Notes under the pieces: generated by a model | Databases searched by the model: none | Seen by the model: the letters and a program-made list of their open reading frames with translations, nothing else | Told to the model about the DNA's origin: nothing | Shown here: in pieces, positions 30,985-43,223 of the stretch | Position numbering within the stretch: position 1 is the first letter of the stretch | Layout of the letters: each line of letters starts with the position of its first letter | DNA from: Neolentinus lepideus HHB14362 ss-1 | Lineage: Eukaryota > Basidiomycota > Agaricomycetes > Gloeophyllales > Gloeophyllaceae | DNA length: 64,000 nt | Reading direction: 5' to 3' | Assembly (NCBI GenBank): GCA_001632425.1 | Contig: KV425551.1 | Location: 668,996 to 732,995 of the forward strand | Translations under genes and position numbers: made by a program

Positions 30985-33557
30985 ATGGCGGCCACAATGC
31001 AGGCGCCACTCGACCTCCCCATGCCCCAGGGAATGGTGCCGCCGACGAACATTTTTTCGCTGTCTGGCCAGCCCATATGTGTTTTTGTCGAGGCATCAGG
31101 CGTGCAATCACGACCGAAGCTCATTCGTTCCTTACGTGTATGTTCTTAAGTGCTTCATAATCTGCCGCTCTGTCTGAAGTTCCGTCCAGAATGCTGGCGC
31201 TACCATATGTCATACTCCGGGTGATGCTCAAGTCATCTTGGTCGATTCGTCTACTCTGGAAGGAGTCCAATTTGTCCGTGAATGGAACTCTGATCCGGGA
31301 AAGGTGGTTTTGGAATCGACTTGGGCTGGCAAGTGTGTGAGGGCGGGAAGGCTTCTATGGGCTGCAGATAATTGGGGCGGATGCGCTTGCATACTTTCAG
31401 GCGATGGGCAAACTGTCGTCCAAAACTCGGCGGACGAGGAGGCTAAGTGAGTTCCTATTGACTATTCTAATTGTGTCATTTTCTTATTTTCCAGAAGTCA
31501 TCTTCCAACCCCGAGTCCTACCCCTACGAGGCCGGATCCTCAGCCGTCTTCCGCGCACCCTGTACTACCCCCGCAGAGTCAACCTCTGCTTTCCAGTAGC
31601 TCTATGCATTTCGGAAATGGTGCAGCCGCCTTCCCATCAAACCGTGCGAGCTCTTCCACGTCGTCGCAAGGTATTCAGTCTTCGGCCATCCCTTTACAAT
31701 ACCCTCAGTTCGGCACGCCGCCTCCTACGTCCATGATCCAATCGCAGATGACTCAGCCGCTTTCCGCTCAGTTACAACTGACTCCTCAGATGGCGACGCT
31801 TCTTCCACCTATGCCGCAGATTCCACAACATATGCTACCTGAGTTGCTCAACAACTTCCTTCGGATGGCCTATATGCTACCCCCTCAGTACCAGCAAACG
31901 TACCAGGGCATGCAACCGGGCCAGGTCCCGCAGACACCGTACACTGTTCCCGAGCAACCACAATCACAACCACTAGTACAACAGCAACCTTACTCACCCA
32001 CCCGGACATCCGCTATATCTCCGCCACCCCCAACTGCGCCGCCGCCTGTTGTATCATCTTCAACTGCCCAACGCGCACGAGCTTCACCGTTTTCAAAGAA
32101 CCATCCCTCGTCCCTTAAACGAAAAGCACCTTTGAAATCACCTTCATTGTATTCTCCTTCGCCTTCGAGCAGTTCCAGAGCAACGCCTGCCGGATCGAAA
32201 GGAAAAGAACGCGCATATTCCTCAGCCGAGTCCGATAAAGAAGAGGATGAGGATGAGACTCCAAACTCCTCTCAAATGGCGCACACAGGCTCGTCGCCCT
32301 CAGACTCCGCACCTCGGCGCACGATACTAGCACCTCGGGAAGAGGGTCATATATTTGAGACAGATGCTGGTGATGCGTTACTCTTCCATGTCCAGGTCGA
32401 CCTCAAAAATCGGATGCAGGTCGTACAAGCAATTAAGGTAACCTTCGCGGCGTGTATATATCTTTCTGTTATAGCTAACTATGTATTACCATAGAAAAAT
32501 AGTGGGAAGGTCACGTCCGACATCGAGACCGCTGACTACATCATCTTATATACTCGTTCGAAGACATTCAACGCTCTGTACGACAGCACGGAAGCAAACG
32601 GCAAGCTCCCCATCCAACCTTCCTTCGTCATGGACTGTGTGGAGGAGAAGGCGCTGCTCGACCACAATCACTACATCTTGGAGCACCCAGATCCGAAGCG
32701 AAAACGGAAGAAGGCTAAGACAGCGAAGACTAAATCAAAATCGAAAAGAAATAGCGTAACGCAGAACAAAATTCCTACTCCAAAGGTCAAGCGCAAACCG
32801 AAGAAAATCGTTCCGATCTTGGACGGCGCTGAACACGGGTTCGACTGCAATCTGCAGTCTCCACCACCGCCTACAAATGAGTCCCGGTTACCCTCTGGCA
32901 AGTACCTGTTCACGGAGGAGGAGAAGGAGTATGCAAAGAAGTATATCGAGCTCTCTCTCATGCGGGATCCAACTACTAGCGGGACGCGAATTGCGCAGCG
33001 ATTAGCTGCAAAGGTAGCATCTTCTCTATCCGCATCATGAATCCAAACTAAAACACGAGTTCCCAGATGCCCGCACATTCACCAGTGTCTTGGCACACCA
33101 CGATTAGCAGGATGAATGTTTTCACTGACGCCACAAGAAAGAAAATTATGGCCGAAAGGGCGGAAGCAAAAGCTGCTTCAGAGGCACCTTCGGCTAAGCC
33201 ATCGCCTGACGGCACTGACAACAACGGCAGCGCACCCGATGGAACAGGGAGCGACATCTATGATCAGGAGTTGCACTTCCTCATCAATTTCTTGATGACG
33301 AATGATCTCAATGAGAGCGAGGCGGAGACCTTCGCACGATTAGAGACTCAGGTAAGTGTGATAAGCTTGAGTTCAGGATGTGAGCCCCTAATGTGTCTCG
33401 GTAGGCCCGATGTCAGACCTCTTCCAATTGGATCCAATTCTACGATGAGCATTTTGGAGATATCACAAGAGCTCTCGGAGTCGACGCGGCCAGCCAACCT
33501 CAGCCAGCCCATCCAACACTGTACAAAATCGAAGCGAAAGACGAAGGGCTAAATTGA
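30985..33557 (+). CDS. Rap1-like telomere/chromatin protein with BRCT and Myb domains
   Basis: It resembles Rap1/TERF2IP, which joins telomeres through a shelterin partner. Six exons (30985-31137, 31190-31446, 31495-32437, 32495-33013, 33067-33351, 33405-33557) give 769 residues. An N-terminal BRCT-like domain contains NIFSLSGQPICVFVEASG, AQVILVDSSTLEG and VVLESTWAGKCVRAGRLL. A Pro/Gln/Ser-rich linker follows. A second BRCT-like domain has ALLFHVQVDLKNRMQVVQAI, ADYIILYTRSKTF and FVMDCVEEKALLDHNHYIL. A basic Lys/Arg stretch leads to a Rap1-type Myb region: YLFTEEEKEYAKKYIELSLM, RDPTTSGTRIAQRLAAKMP and HSPVSWHT. Four in-frame ATGs (30985, 30997, 31021, 31033) could start it. I did not identify a clear C-terminal RCT domain. 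Confidence 0.78.
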
Positions 33558-33795
33558 CAGTGTACGCTCATGCGTATATTATATACCTGCTGTACAGATG
33601 CCTGCATGTCTTGCCCATGCATTCAAGTGGATCTGTCATTCATGACAGTATTACATGTATCAATATTATATGCCGGGTCCTACTAATGCGCAGGATATAT
33701 ATTCACAAATAGAGCGAACGGGTGGTATTACGTGAGAACGTTGTGTACGAGAACCAGCATAAAATAGCTGGGGGATCCCGTGGTACTCTAGAAAT

Positions 33796-35237
33796 CTAAG
33801 CCAAACCCGCCGCTTTCATAACCTAAAGAAGATCAACTCTTAACTGAGGCAATATTAGACATGTAATGATTGGGCTTACTTCAAGCATCTTCGGGCCGAT
33901 CTGGGCTGGACTGTCCACTACGTGAACGCCCGCCGTTTGCAGAGCAGCGATCTTATCTCCGGCGGCACCTAGATGGAAAACCATTAAGAAACACATGCTT
34001 CTGCAATCTTCAAAATTTCAAGGTTGTCGTACCTTTACCTCCAGAAATAATGGCACCCGCATGACCCATCCGCCGTCCTGGAGGAGCTGTCCGACCCGCA
34101 ATGAAGCCAACTACAGGCTTAGGATTGCTGCGAGTCTTATTATACTGCTCGAGGTGTTCGGCAGCTTCCTCCTCCATAGTGCCACCAATCTCACCGATGA
34201 TGACGATACCTGCATTCAGGTTAGTACGTCCAAATCTCCGGCTATGTCTAACACCATGCGCTAACCCTCAGTCTTATCATCTTCAAGGAAGACCTTGAGA
34301 ACATCGACGTGCTTGGTACCTGGGAATGGATCACCGCCGACACCGACGCATAGCGACTGGCCGAGTCCAACGTCGGTAGTTTGAGCAACAGCCTCGTAGG
34401 TCAGAGTACCTGAACGCGAGACGATGCCTGTAAAACAAAGGACACATTAGACTAGACACATACATCGCTTCAGGTTTCATACCAATTTTTCCTGGTTTGT
34501 GGATATGGCCCGGCTGGATACCCATCTTGCAACCCTCGGGGTTTATGATCCCGGGGCAGTTAGGTCCAACTAAGCGGGATTTCGACTGGCTCTTCAACGC
34601 GTGCATTACCTGTAAAGAATGGAGTAAGTCGTAGATGATAGCTGCTCGGGAGAAGCTTGCACGCCTTGATCTCATCCGCTTGGGGAATGCCTTCCGTGAT
34701 ACAGACAATGAGTCCAATCTCGTTCTCTATAGCCTCAATGATCGCATCTGCTGCAGTCGGCGGAGGGACGTATAATACAGTCGCGTCCGGTTGCACTTCC
34801 CGAACAGCCTTGACAATGACGATTAACATGCGCTGTGGCGTTCAATGCTCTTACGAACGCACCTCCTTCACCGATCCAAATATTGGCAATCCCAGATGTG
34901 TTTGGCCCGCCTTCTTCGGGGAAACACCACCCACCATTTTCGTTCCATACGCCAGAGCCTCTCGGACATGGAAAGTACCCTGACCGAACTTGAGCACACA
35001 TCAATGCGTACATCCAACACGATAACGCACAGTCTTTCCGGTCATACCCTGACATAAAACTCTGGTATTCTTGTGGATGCGCAGATTTGCGATAGTATCA
35101 TCGTAACTCCTCCGCGCCGCGGATTGCGAGAAAGCCCGACGCCCGACTAGAAAGTGGTTGTTCAGAGCTGAAGGCGTCGGATAAATACAACAGTCCATAC
35201 CGCTGTCCGCCAGCGACCGGCCAGTACGGCGTAACAT
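33796..35237 (-). CDS. Succinyl-CoA ligase alpha subunit, mitochondrial
   Basis: The alpha subunit of the TCA-cycle enzyme that turns succinyl-CoA into succinate with formation of ATP or GTP in the matrix. It starts [13 protein letters not shown], an Arg-rich presequence, followed by [20 protein letters not shown]. CoA-binding motifs are [20 protein letters not shown] (first intron inside) and [19 protein letters not shown]. Further matches are [43 protein letters not shown] and [14 protein letters not shown]. The phospho-His is in [14 protein letters not shown]. The C-terminus is [13 protein letters not shown], with a last small exon at about 33796-33822. The length is as expected for the family. 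Confidence 0.95.
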
Positions 35238-35511
35238 TGTAGCAGATGGTAGAGCAGCAAGCCGGAGGTGAGTGAGCTGGCGTCAATGTTGAATTTACCC
35301 GTGTTTCTTGAGGTGTCCTCTCGGACAACCCGGAGCCGATACCCAGTATCAGCGATGCGCGCTGCCACAAACGTTTCCTCTGCTGAGTTATCCTTTCCCA
35401 GCTAATTTCCCTCGTCCACGGGTAATGTATGACACTCATTACAGATGTACTTCTAATTATATCAGAACGTGGAGAACAGATGTAAAGCTCGGTGCATTGT
35501 ACAGAGACACA

Positions 35512-38500
35512 TTATGAATCCAAGGGACCCATTCGTCGTCTGTCACGCGCCCTCCGCGAGGCCCGATGAAGGGCAAGCATAGCATACTTCACCCGGTCAG
35601 GTTGTTTGGTGTTGATACAACTGCAAACACAGTTAGAACATGCCAGACCGGAAGAGATATATACTCGCTTTGTAATATCGGCCAAGAACTGTGTCTTGAC
35701 TTGATTAGGTGCAGCAGATGTCGGCAACTGCTGAAGCACCTGAGGTAGCCACGTAAGCAGCTGCATCGGCCAGAGCGTCGTGATGACTCGAAAGATCGTC
35801 ACAACCGTCGACGTAGAATCCTCTGGGAAGTCGCCGACCAGACCCGATAACAGGTAGCCCACAAACTGCAAACCCTCCTTTTCTACCACGGCCCGAATGG
35901 CAGCTGCGTAGATAGGGAACTTGGGAGGCGGTACAACAGGCGGTTCCAAGCAGTCATGCGTCAGCATCATACGGAATAGGTCCAGCGCCGCAAAGATAAT
36001 GTCGGAGTGGATTAGCGTTAAAGCGGCCATGGCTACTTGGAATGCCAAAGGGAAGGCGGACGATTGGAAGAAGATATCAGGAGTATACTCAAGCATCTGA
36101 AGGAGCATGCGAAGATAGTCCTCCATTACTGCAAGAGCACCCGCTATGAGCAACGAGAAGTATGGCACAAGTAAAAGAGCAGACTTACCATCGGGCATAT
36201 CCTGAGGCGCCTTCCGTTGCAGTAATGTCACAACTTTCGTTGTCGAGCGTTCGTACACATCACGGTATGCGCTCCGCAAACCGGGATTCTCCTCGTTACC
36301 AAACCTGTTGATGAGTTTCCCTGCGATCCACATGTAACTTGGCAACCCAGTTTTCTCGAAGGCAGCCGACATTCTCGCCAAGACTGAAGGGACGATGGGA
36401 AGGACAGTGGCTCCAAAGAAGTGGAGGCCGTGACGGAGCACACGCGTCGACCGTTCGCAGACTTCATAATCAGATTCGTATTCTGCGAGGAATGCATCGA
36501 AGAATGCCCATGCTTCCCGACAAGTGTTTTGACATGACAATGGTAGCTCATCTCCAAAGGTCTGGATAACGTGCAACATGACCTCCAGATTTTCCAACCC
36601 ATCTTGAAAAATTGTTTAGTCTAATGGCTTGTATCACGTAACAAATATTGACGTACTGCAAACTTCTTGCAATTCTTCCTTGGTAGCACGGGCCGGCTTC
36701 GATACGACGGCATGTACTTGAGCCAGAATATCCATAGAGAAGGTACGAAGGGACTGGGCGGCCTGTTCCATAGGCATAGCGGATATAACGTAGGCAATAG
36801 CTTCATAGACCTGCATCTTGTCTTCTTGCGACAATTTGGAGCCTACGGAGCTCAAGAATGTGTGTAATTGGGGTAAGAAGTCAACAAGGTGCTTGGTTAA
36901 TAGACGTGTAAGCGTCGTACAAATGTAATAGAGGAGAGCACATACACGTCGACAATCCTGGCAGAGATACTTAAGAGCTTGTCCCGCTGCTGCATTGACT
37001 TCTCCATCTGTAGCTTCGAACCCTACGGAGATATATTGCAATTGATACTGGATATACTCCGGATGCGCGTTGATCCACTCTGTGTAGCGAGAAATGATAA
37101 GCAGGGCTGCATAGCGAATCTTGGGGTGATCAGGTAGTGTTGGAATAAGATCCATGATCTTTGGGACAGCTTTATTATCTGAGGGGTCGACTTCTGCGCC
37201 CATTGAACGCATAGAGAATAATGGGGCCTCGATCTCTTGCCATGACGAGACGGCAGCACCCCGAGCAAGGACGTTGACAATCATATCATATGCGGTCATC
37301 AGACAGGCCTCCGTCCCCAGAACGTAGCAGCAATCCTTGAGAGTATCACCCATGATATGCCTAAAGCTGCGAAAATTGTCTGCCTCTTGACCGACCAAGG
37401 AATCCATATCCGCCGGGAAATGAAGGTGTCGGATGATTACAACCATTAAAGCTTTGTAGGCGTCAAGGAACAACGGAGAAACTGAGGGCTTCTTCCCAAT
37501 GCTCTGCGCAAGTCTCATCCAGAAGTGGAACGTGATCGGAACCACGTCCAGGTCGGGGTATGCTGAGCATTCCCCAATGGCTTCAACGATTGGGAAGAAT
37601 GTCTCCGTGTGCTGCAGGACGAGGAGGCGGTATGTCTCTCCAGCTTCAGTGAAGATGCGAGCGTAGCCCTTGACCTTGTCGATATCGTCCCTTGCGTCCT
37701 GCAATTTCGGGCGGAGAGCGATGACTTGTGGCACAATCACTTCGATGACAGGCATATTGTCCTCAATCTCCTGCGTTTCATGGATAAGATCGCAGATCAC
37801 GTCCACCGCTGCATCGAACAGCTCTTCTGAGCCAAGAGCCTCGAAAGCGTAACCTAGAAGCGGTGTAGTGGTCAAGTCCTGCGCGCTTATCTCGCCTGCC
37901 ACCAGCCAGCTACGCAGACAGTTAAAGATCTGAGATTGAATGGCATGTGTAACACCTAGTCGTGATCATAAACCGAGTATCAGCAGAACCACAAGTCCTG
38001 AGATTCTCACCAGAAGCTTGGATGTACATGGCCAGCAAATCCAAGACTGTCCGCGCATTGGCAGTCAAAATTGTCCGAGCTCTTTCTCTATACTCCTCAT
38101 CCTATCCAGACGATCAGGATTTGACCAAGGGAATTGAAGATAGCCACTGACTGTGACAGGAATCTTGGTATTCGTCGTCAGTTCCTCAGGCAAGACAGTC
38201 AAGAAATGTAAGAGGGAGGGAACAGTCGCAGGATTTTTTCCAAGCTTTTCGATCATGGTTTCCACCGGGTTTCGCCATGTAGGTAGCTGCAGCGAGAGGC
38301 CGGAGATCGCGAGACATAACTGGACCAAGATGGTGCGTGGACCCGCGTGGTAATGTTCGACAGCTGCCACAAGAGTATCGCGTAGCGAAGGAAGATTTGC
38401 CTCATCGACTTGGTGAAGATCGTATGTGACCTGTAGTGCATGAGGATAATTAAGAAGTACGATAAGTGACTCGGAAATACCTTCATACGGAAGGTCTGAG

Positions 38501-38749
38501 CTGCGAATTGCTTTGCTGCTAGCGGCGTGTCGGGAGAGAGAAGGATGACATTACATGCTGACCAGGCTTCAGACTGGTGGTCATGATAATCAAAGATAGA
38601 GTCAGAAAGAATACATGCGAGTGGCCATGAGGACGCCTTACAGAGTGCTGAAATTCTTGTAGCCAATTATTCGCGCTTTCGAGAGACGTCTTGTCTGGAG
38701 CACGGCTGAAGACATCGAGAGCGGAGAGGAGAGATTGAATGTTTGCCAT
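35512..38749 (-). CDS. MTR10: Importin-beta family nuclear transporter, Mtr10/transportin-3-like
   Basis: A nuclear import receptor; yeast Mtr10 imports the SR-like protein Npl3, and human TNPO3 imports SR splicing factors. The spliced product, about 930 residues, starts MANIQSLLSALDVFSRAPD and continues with SLESANNWLQEFQHS, SEAWSACNVILLS and AAKQFAAQTFRMK. This is the importin-beta N-terminal region, followed by HEAT-type helices throughout, for example FDAAVDVICDLIHETQEIED and LPDHPKIRYAALLIISRYTE. The C-terminus is LHRASRRARDRRRMGPLDS. Overall pattern and length match Mtr10/TNPO3 rather than Kap95 or Kap60. It lies downstream of the septin gene on the same strand. Confidence 0.9.
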
Positions 38750-39235
38750 CCCAGCAAGATGGGTGTAGAGTAACAAAGAGTACGAGTCTCAAGGGTGCAA
38801 TCACAATCAAGTCTTTACGCCACAGACGAAGCCAATCGCCACCTGTTTGATACTGTTGATACACGGTGGCACATCTTGAAAGAGAGCAGTCGATTTCAGT
38901 ATACTTCGCGACAATCCCATCAAAGACCCATCATTAAGTGTAGTGCGTCAAAGCTCCATGCAGGACATAATATAGACAAGATCGACTAGAGACGAGGGCG
39001 ACGTCGACGCCCGGATATCCATGATAAAAAGGAGTGTGGTGTTATCGTCCGTAAGGCGGTAAAAGAGTGAAGAAAGGGAAGCAGTGCAGCGAGAACGCGA
39101 AGTAGGGGAGTGGATGTAGTGTACGGCGTACTACAGGACAAGACACCAAGAGGAAAGAAACAATCACACGAGGGCACGCGGAACCAGACGACAAGAATGT
39201 TACGGTATAGGTTCGTTGGCTCCGGTAAGATACAA
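38750..39235. other. Intergenic, septin 3' flank / MTR10 promoter
   Basis: 486 bp. The ORFs in this stretch are read-through of septin intronic and 3' sequence and show no family features. Confidence 0.5.
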
Positions 39236-40952
39236 TTACGGGCGTATCCAACCCCCCTTCTTCCGTCCAGTCTACCAGGAAATGTTGTCAATATGCACAG
39301 AGAAACCTTCAAAATCAGGCTTACGCTAGCTTTTTCTGGAGTGAGAGGTCGCCCGCTCTCGATTCTTCGCTTCTTGTCCTCGAGATCGGCGCGTTGCTTC
39401 TCAAGCGACTCCTTCATATCTTTGTGGCGAGCGTAGAGTTCTTCCTCAGATTGCTTGAGCTTAGCCTCCTTTTCTTGAACCTTTTGCTGGAAAACCATCT
39501 TCATCTCAGCCTCCATCTTCGCGAGCTTGGCCTCGTGCATGATGCGCTCTTCCTGCATCTTGGCGGCAGGACTGGACTGCAGTTTAGGCACAACATCACC
39601 GCAACGGAAACGAGTACTCACTTGACTTCCTGGAAGACAGTGGGGTCTTGTGCAATACCCATGCTCTGGAGCTTCTCTGTCCGCCAGTTCTCATAGAGGA
39701 CATCGTTGGTGTATTCCCGGAGCTCCTCCATGTACGTCCTGATAAGCATCTGTCGCAGCTTGACGAAGTCACAATGCTCTTCGTTGTCGACTTCCACAAC
39801 ACCCCACGGATACGCGCGACCGCGGACCTTACGGCCATCTGGCGTCTCGACGACTTTGTCGGAGCCTACGACAGCGAAAGGAATCTTGCCCGCAATTTCC
39901 TCAGCTTCAGAAATAGCTTCCTCATCCTCATTCTCATAAGTAGGAGCTTGGAAGATATGGATATTGTGATGAGCGATATCCGCGAGGACCTGCAGTGAAT
40001 CTCAGTATAAACATTGAACCTGTTGTAAAAATTCCTTACACGAGCTTTGAATTCCGCAACCTCCTCGTCCGTCATAGTATCAGCCTTTGCAATGATAGGG
40101 ATAAGGTTAACTTTGTTGTGGAGGCGACGCATAAATTCGATGTCGATAGGTTTCAAGCTGTTTCAGTATTGTCAAGTATAGCAAACTAAGAAGTATACGA
40201 AGATAGCTCACGAGTGACCGGTGGGCTGAATGAAATAGAGGCAAGCATGGACGCGGTTGTCTACAATCTTGGCTCTGTTTACACGGTTCTCCTGCTCCAG
40301 GTAGGAGTCAAACCGGGACTCAATGTTCTCGACGATTGGCTTCCAGCTGGGAGGCATTATTAGGGTATATCATGACTGCGGACATGATAAGAATACCTAT
40401 CATCGTTGTTGACGAAGTCGCCGAAGCCGGGCGTGTCCACAACTGTCAAGCGAAGACGCACACCGTTCTCCTCTATGTCTGTTAGACACTGTAAAGATCA
40501 CGCTCCGCAGTGATAGTATCAAGCTTCGTACCAGCGCTAATACTCTCGATAGCGACGGTCTTGGGCCGCTCCGCGCTGGGGGGAAGCGGCTCTTTAGGAG
40601 CGTACAGCGGCGTCTCGAATAGTGTGTTGACAAGAGTAGACTTCCCCAGTCCAGATTCGCCTGTAACCCGAAAAATAGGAATTCAACGACATGGCCGGAC
40701 CACCAGCAACGACGCGTCCCACGCACCAACAACCATCGCAGTGAACTGGAACCCCTTCCTCACACTCTTCCTGTGTACCTGGTTCGGTAAGTTGGCGAAA
40801 CCGACGTAGCCCATCAGCTTTTTTCGCAGCACGGGAGAGATGCCAGCGGGGCCGTTGGGCGTTGCCAGAGAAGGATTCGACCCATTGGCCATCCCATTCG
40901 GCGAAGGGGAAACGTCGCCGTTCGTGCGCGAGGAGGCATATGAGTCCGTCAT
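39236..40952 (-). CDS. CDC3: Septin, Cdc3/AspB type
   Basis: A GTP-binding filament protein of the septin ring, acting in cytokinesis and hyphal shape. It starts [17 protein letters not shown] and carries the signature [20 protein letters not shown] before the P-loop [15 protein letters not shown], which is split by an intron. Further motifs are [19 protein letters not shown] (G3), [18 protein letters not shown] (G4) and the septin-unique element. The C-terminus is a charged coiled coil ([20 protein letters not shown]). The final exon reads [11 protein letters not shown]. An in-frame ATG at 40961 precedes the chosen start, but TTCCAG directly before 40952 looks like a splice acceptor with a branch-like TTAAC, so a 5' UTR intron may end there. 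Confidence 0.93.
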
Positions 40953-42125
40953 CTGGAACATGTTAATTAATGAGATTAAGCAGGCAATATAGAGGCGCTA
41001 CCCGCGTACTTTAGTATTGACTGCGACGGGGGGGAGGAAGGTTAGCTGTCGGCGTTGGCCTTGTTTTGGCCGCCGCGCTTCCGTCTGTTTGCTCCTGGTG
41101 GCGTTTCCATGCGCAACTGACTTCCCCGTCTGCCCTTTTGACTTGCTCAATGGAAAATACTTCTGTGGCCCTAGTATTTCCGTCCTGGACGCTCTGACAA
41201 GCGGCAAGTATCGGACTTACCATTTGTTATCCTACTCGACGGGTGTTGTGGAGTCGATCGTGACTCCTGTAAAGGGCCTCGCAACATTGTCAACTGCCAT
41301 GCTTCGAAGGTGTTGCAGCAGCCAGGCAGTTAACCCATCGCTATTCTGAGACGGATTTATTATCCTACGCATCATGGTGCGTAAGAATGGTGGGACTATA
41401 TTGGAGGTGCGCAGGAACACGATAAGCGTCCAGCCTATATCGTTCATAATATTAACTCATATCCTTCCAGCCTCGGACCAGTCTTAGTTGCCCCATTTGA
41501 CCATTCAATCGTTCATTAATAAGATGGTCAAGTTTCTTGGTGTCCGACTTGAAGCTTGAATGTACCGTGTCGTTCCTCCTTGGGCCTTGGAATGCGCTGC
41601 CCGGCGCCGCTATTCGTTCATTGTCAACAACTATCATTACGGTATTGCGTACAAGACATGCCAATTCTATGTAACTGGCAGAGTCAGAATGTAGCTATTG
41701 TGATGTCAAAGCGGGAGCCCAGATCAAATACCAGACTGCCAGACCGCCAGACCCAGCAAATCCGTCAGAAGTCGAAGAGATCTGTCAACCCCGAAGGAAT
41801 ATACGCTTTCGCATGGATACTTTCGCATTCTATTTACGACTGGATGTGTAGGTTTGTTCCTGAACGCTGCCAAAACGCGAAATGCCCTGGACTTTGTTTG
41901 CACACATAGAGTTTTATCAGCGCATTATTCGTGCTCCAAGCGCCAAGGCGACTCCAAGTTGGGATGGTGGTGATATGCGAGGGAAGCATACAAACAGTCG
42001 TCGAACGCCATTATGCACCTGTTGTGGCTCGAAGACGTGACCTCGCTCGGCATCTTCCACGTTTCTGTGTGAAGATTTTTGGAGTGTATGAAGTGTGAAT
42101 AGGCAATGATAGCAGTACGCCACAT
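40953..42125. other. Longer intergenic region, septin 5' / mS35 3'
   Basis: 1.17 kb. Short ORFs on both strands (plus 41017-41349 and 41556-41909, for example) lack recognisable domains and sensible splice joins. It probably holds septin promoter and 5' UTR sequence. Confidence 0.5.
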
Positions 42126-43044
42126 CTATGCAGCAGAAGCGGGTTGGCTGGTAGGTGCTGATTCCAACCTGGGAGAAGGTAACCATTCCTTAGGGAAGTC
42201 TCTGATTGATGGCGGTCTGCCCTTCTGTACCCCTCTTCCGCCCTTGCTAACCTTTTGGGCTTTAGCGTCCAGATGTCTCATGTCCAACGGTATATCGGCG
42301 AATCTCGTGTTATTCTGGAATCATTCGATTAGCTCGAGAGTACGTCAATAACATCCAGGAACCTCTGTCGTACATTTGCTTCGTCAACCAGCTTGTCCAA
42401 TGTATCACTAGCCCACTTCAGGTTCATCGCCGGCCTGGGGAAATCTTCACAAGAGATCTTGATGTAACCGTGGGCTCCTGCATTTTCAGATACAGAAATG
42501 CCAGAGTCCTTAGGAGGTTCAGGGCACCAACGAATGCCAGCTAAGAGCTTCATTTTGTGAATCGCGATGTCATTCTTCAACGGTAGCTTAGCCACGGGGA
42601 CGGTGATGGCTCTCTTAGCAGTAGCAGGATGCTCCTCGCCGCCGTAGGATATCGAACGAACAACTAAAGGAGCAACTTCTAGAGGGGGTGGGTTGAAGGG
42701 TTTGCGGAACGCTAGCTCCGACGTGAGTGTCATGTGGGAGGATACAGGCGCGGGTCCAACTCACCGACAAGCTTTGGACATTCGTGTTCAATGAGACGCA
42801 TGTAGTGAAGCAGCTGTCGTTGTTGCTCCAGAAGAATATGCCCAGCGACAGTGGTGTCTTCCGGGGGCTGTTCACCAGAATTCTCATACTCGAGGACGTC
42901 GTCGAGTTCGACATCGAGGCGGTCCTCTTCGCGCAATAAGAATTTTGGGGACCGACGATAGACCTGACGCAAAGAAGAGGAGGCAAATGTTCTAGTAGAT
43001 GAAGTCGAGAGGATGGGCAGCCTATATGTTGTCGGTAGCCGCAT
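42126..43044 (-). CDS. RSM24: Mitochondrial small-subunit ribosomal protein mS35/Rsm24
   Basis: A protein of the mitochondrial ribosomal small subunit. It starts MRLPTTYRLPILSTSSTRTF, a basic/Ser-rich presequence. Family stretches are AFRKPFNPPPLEVAPLVVRS, ISYGGEEHPATAKRAITVPV, IHKMKLLAGIRWCPEPPKD and HGYIKISCEDFPRPAMNLKW. After an intron with a GTACGA donor, the last exon gives NNTRFADIPLDMRHLDAKAQ, then PPSIRDFPKEWLPSP and a stop at 42126-42128. An apparent earlier stop is intronic. The start 43044 is the first ATG; the ORF also opens at an upstream TTG. Confidence 0.92.
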
Positions 43045-43223
43045 GCTGACCCTCAAGAGACGGTGAAATTCACAAATCTAGTGTGACACGACAAAACGTG
43101 ACCACAGGTGACCACCTTCTGACGACGCGGCTGCATGTGAATCCACCATGACATCACCTTCACTCCCATAAAGCATACTTAAAAGATGGCTGCTACTACA
43201 CTGTCTCTGTTCACTACACAACC

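Noticed and set aside
33014..33066. End of the Rap1-like gene at the stop near 33040
   Set aside because: A normal 53-nt intron joins RLAAK to MPAHSPVSWHT, completing the Myb domain, so the stop is intronic.
41017..41909. Plus-strand ORFs between septin and mS35
   Set aside because: No recognisable domain, no splice joins and no protein-like composition; probably 5' flanking sequence of the septin gene.
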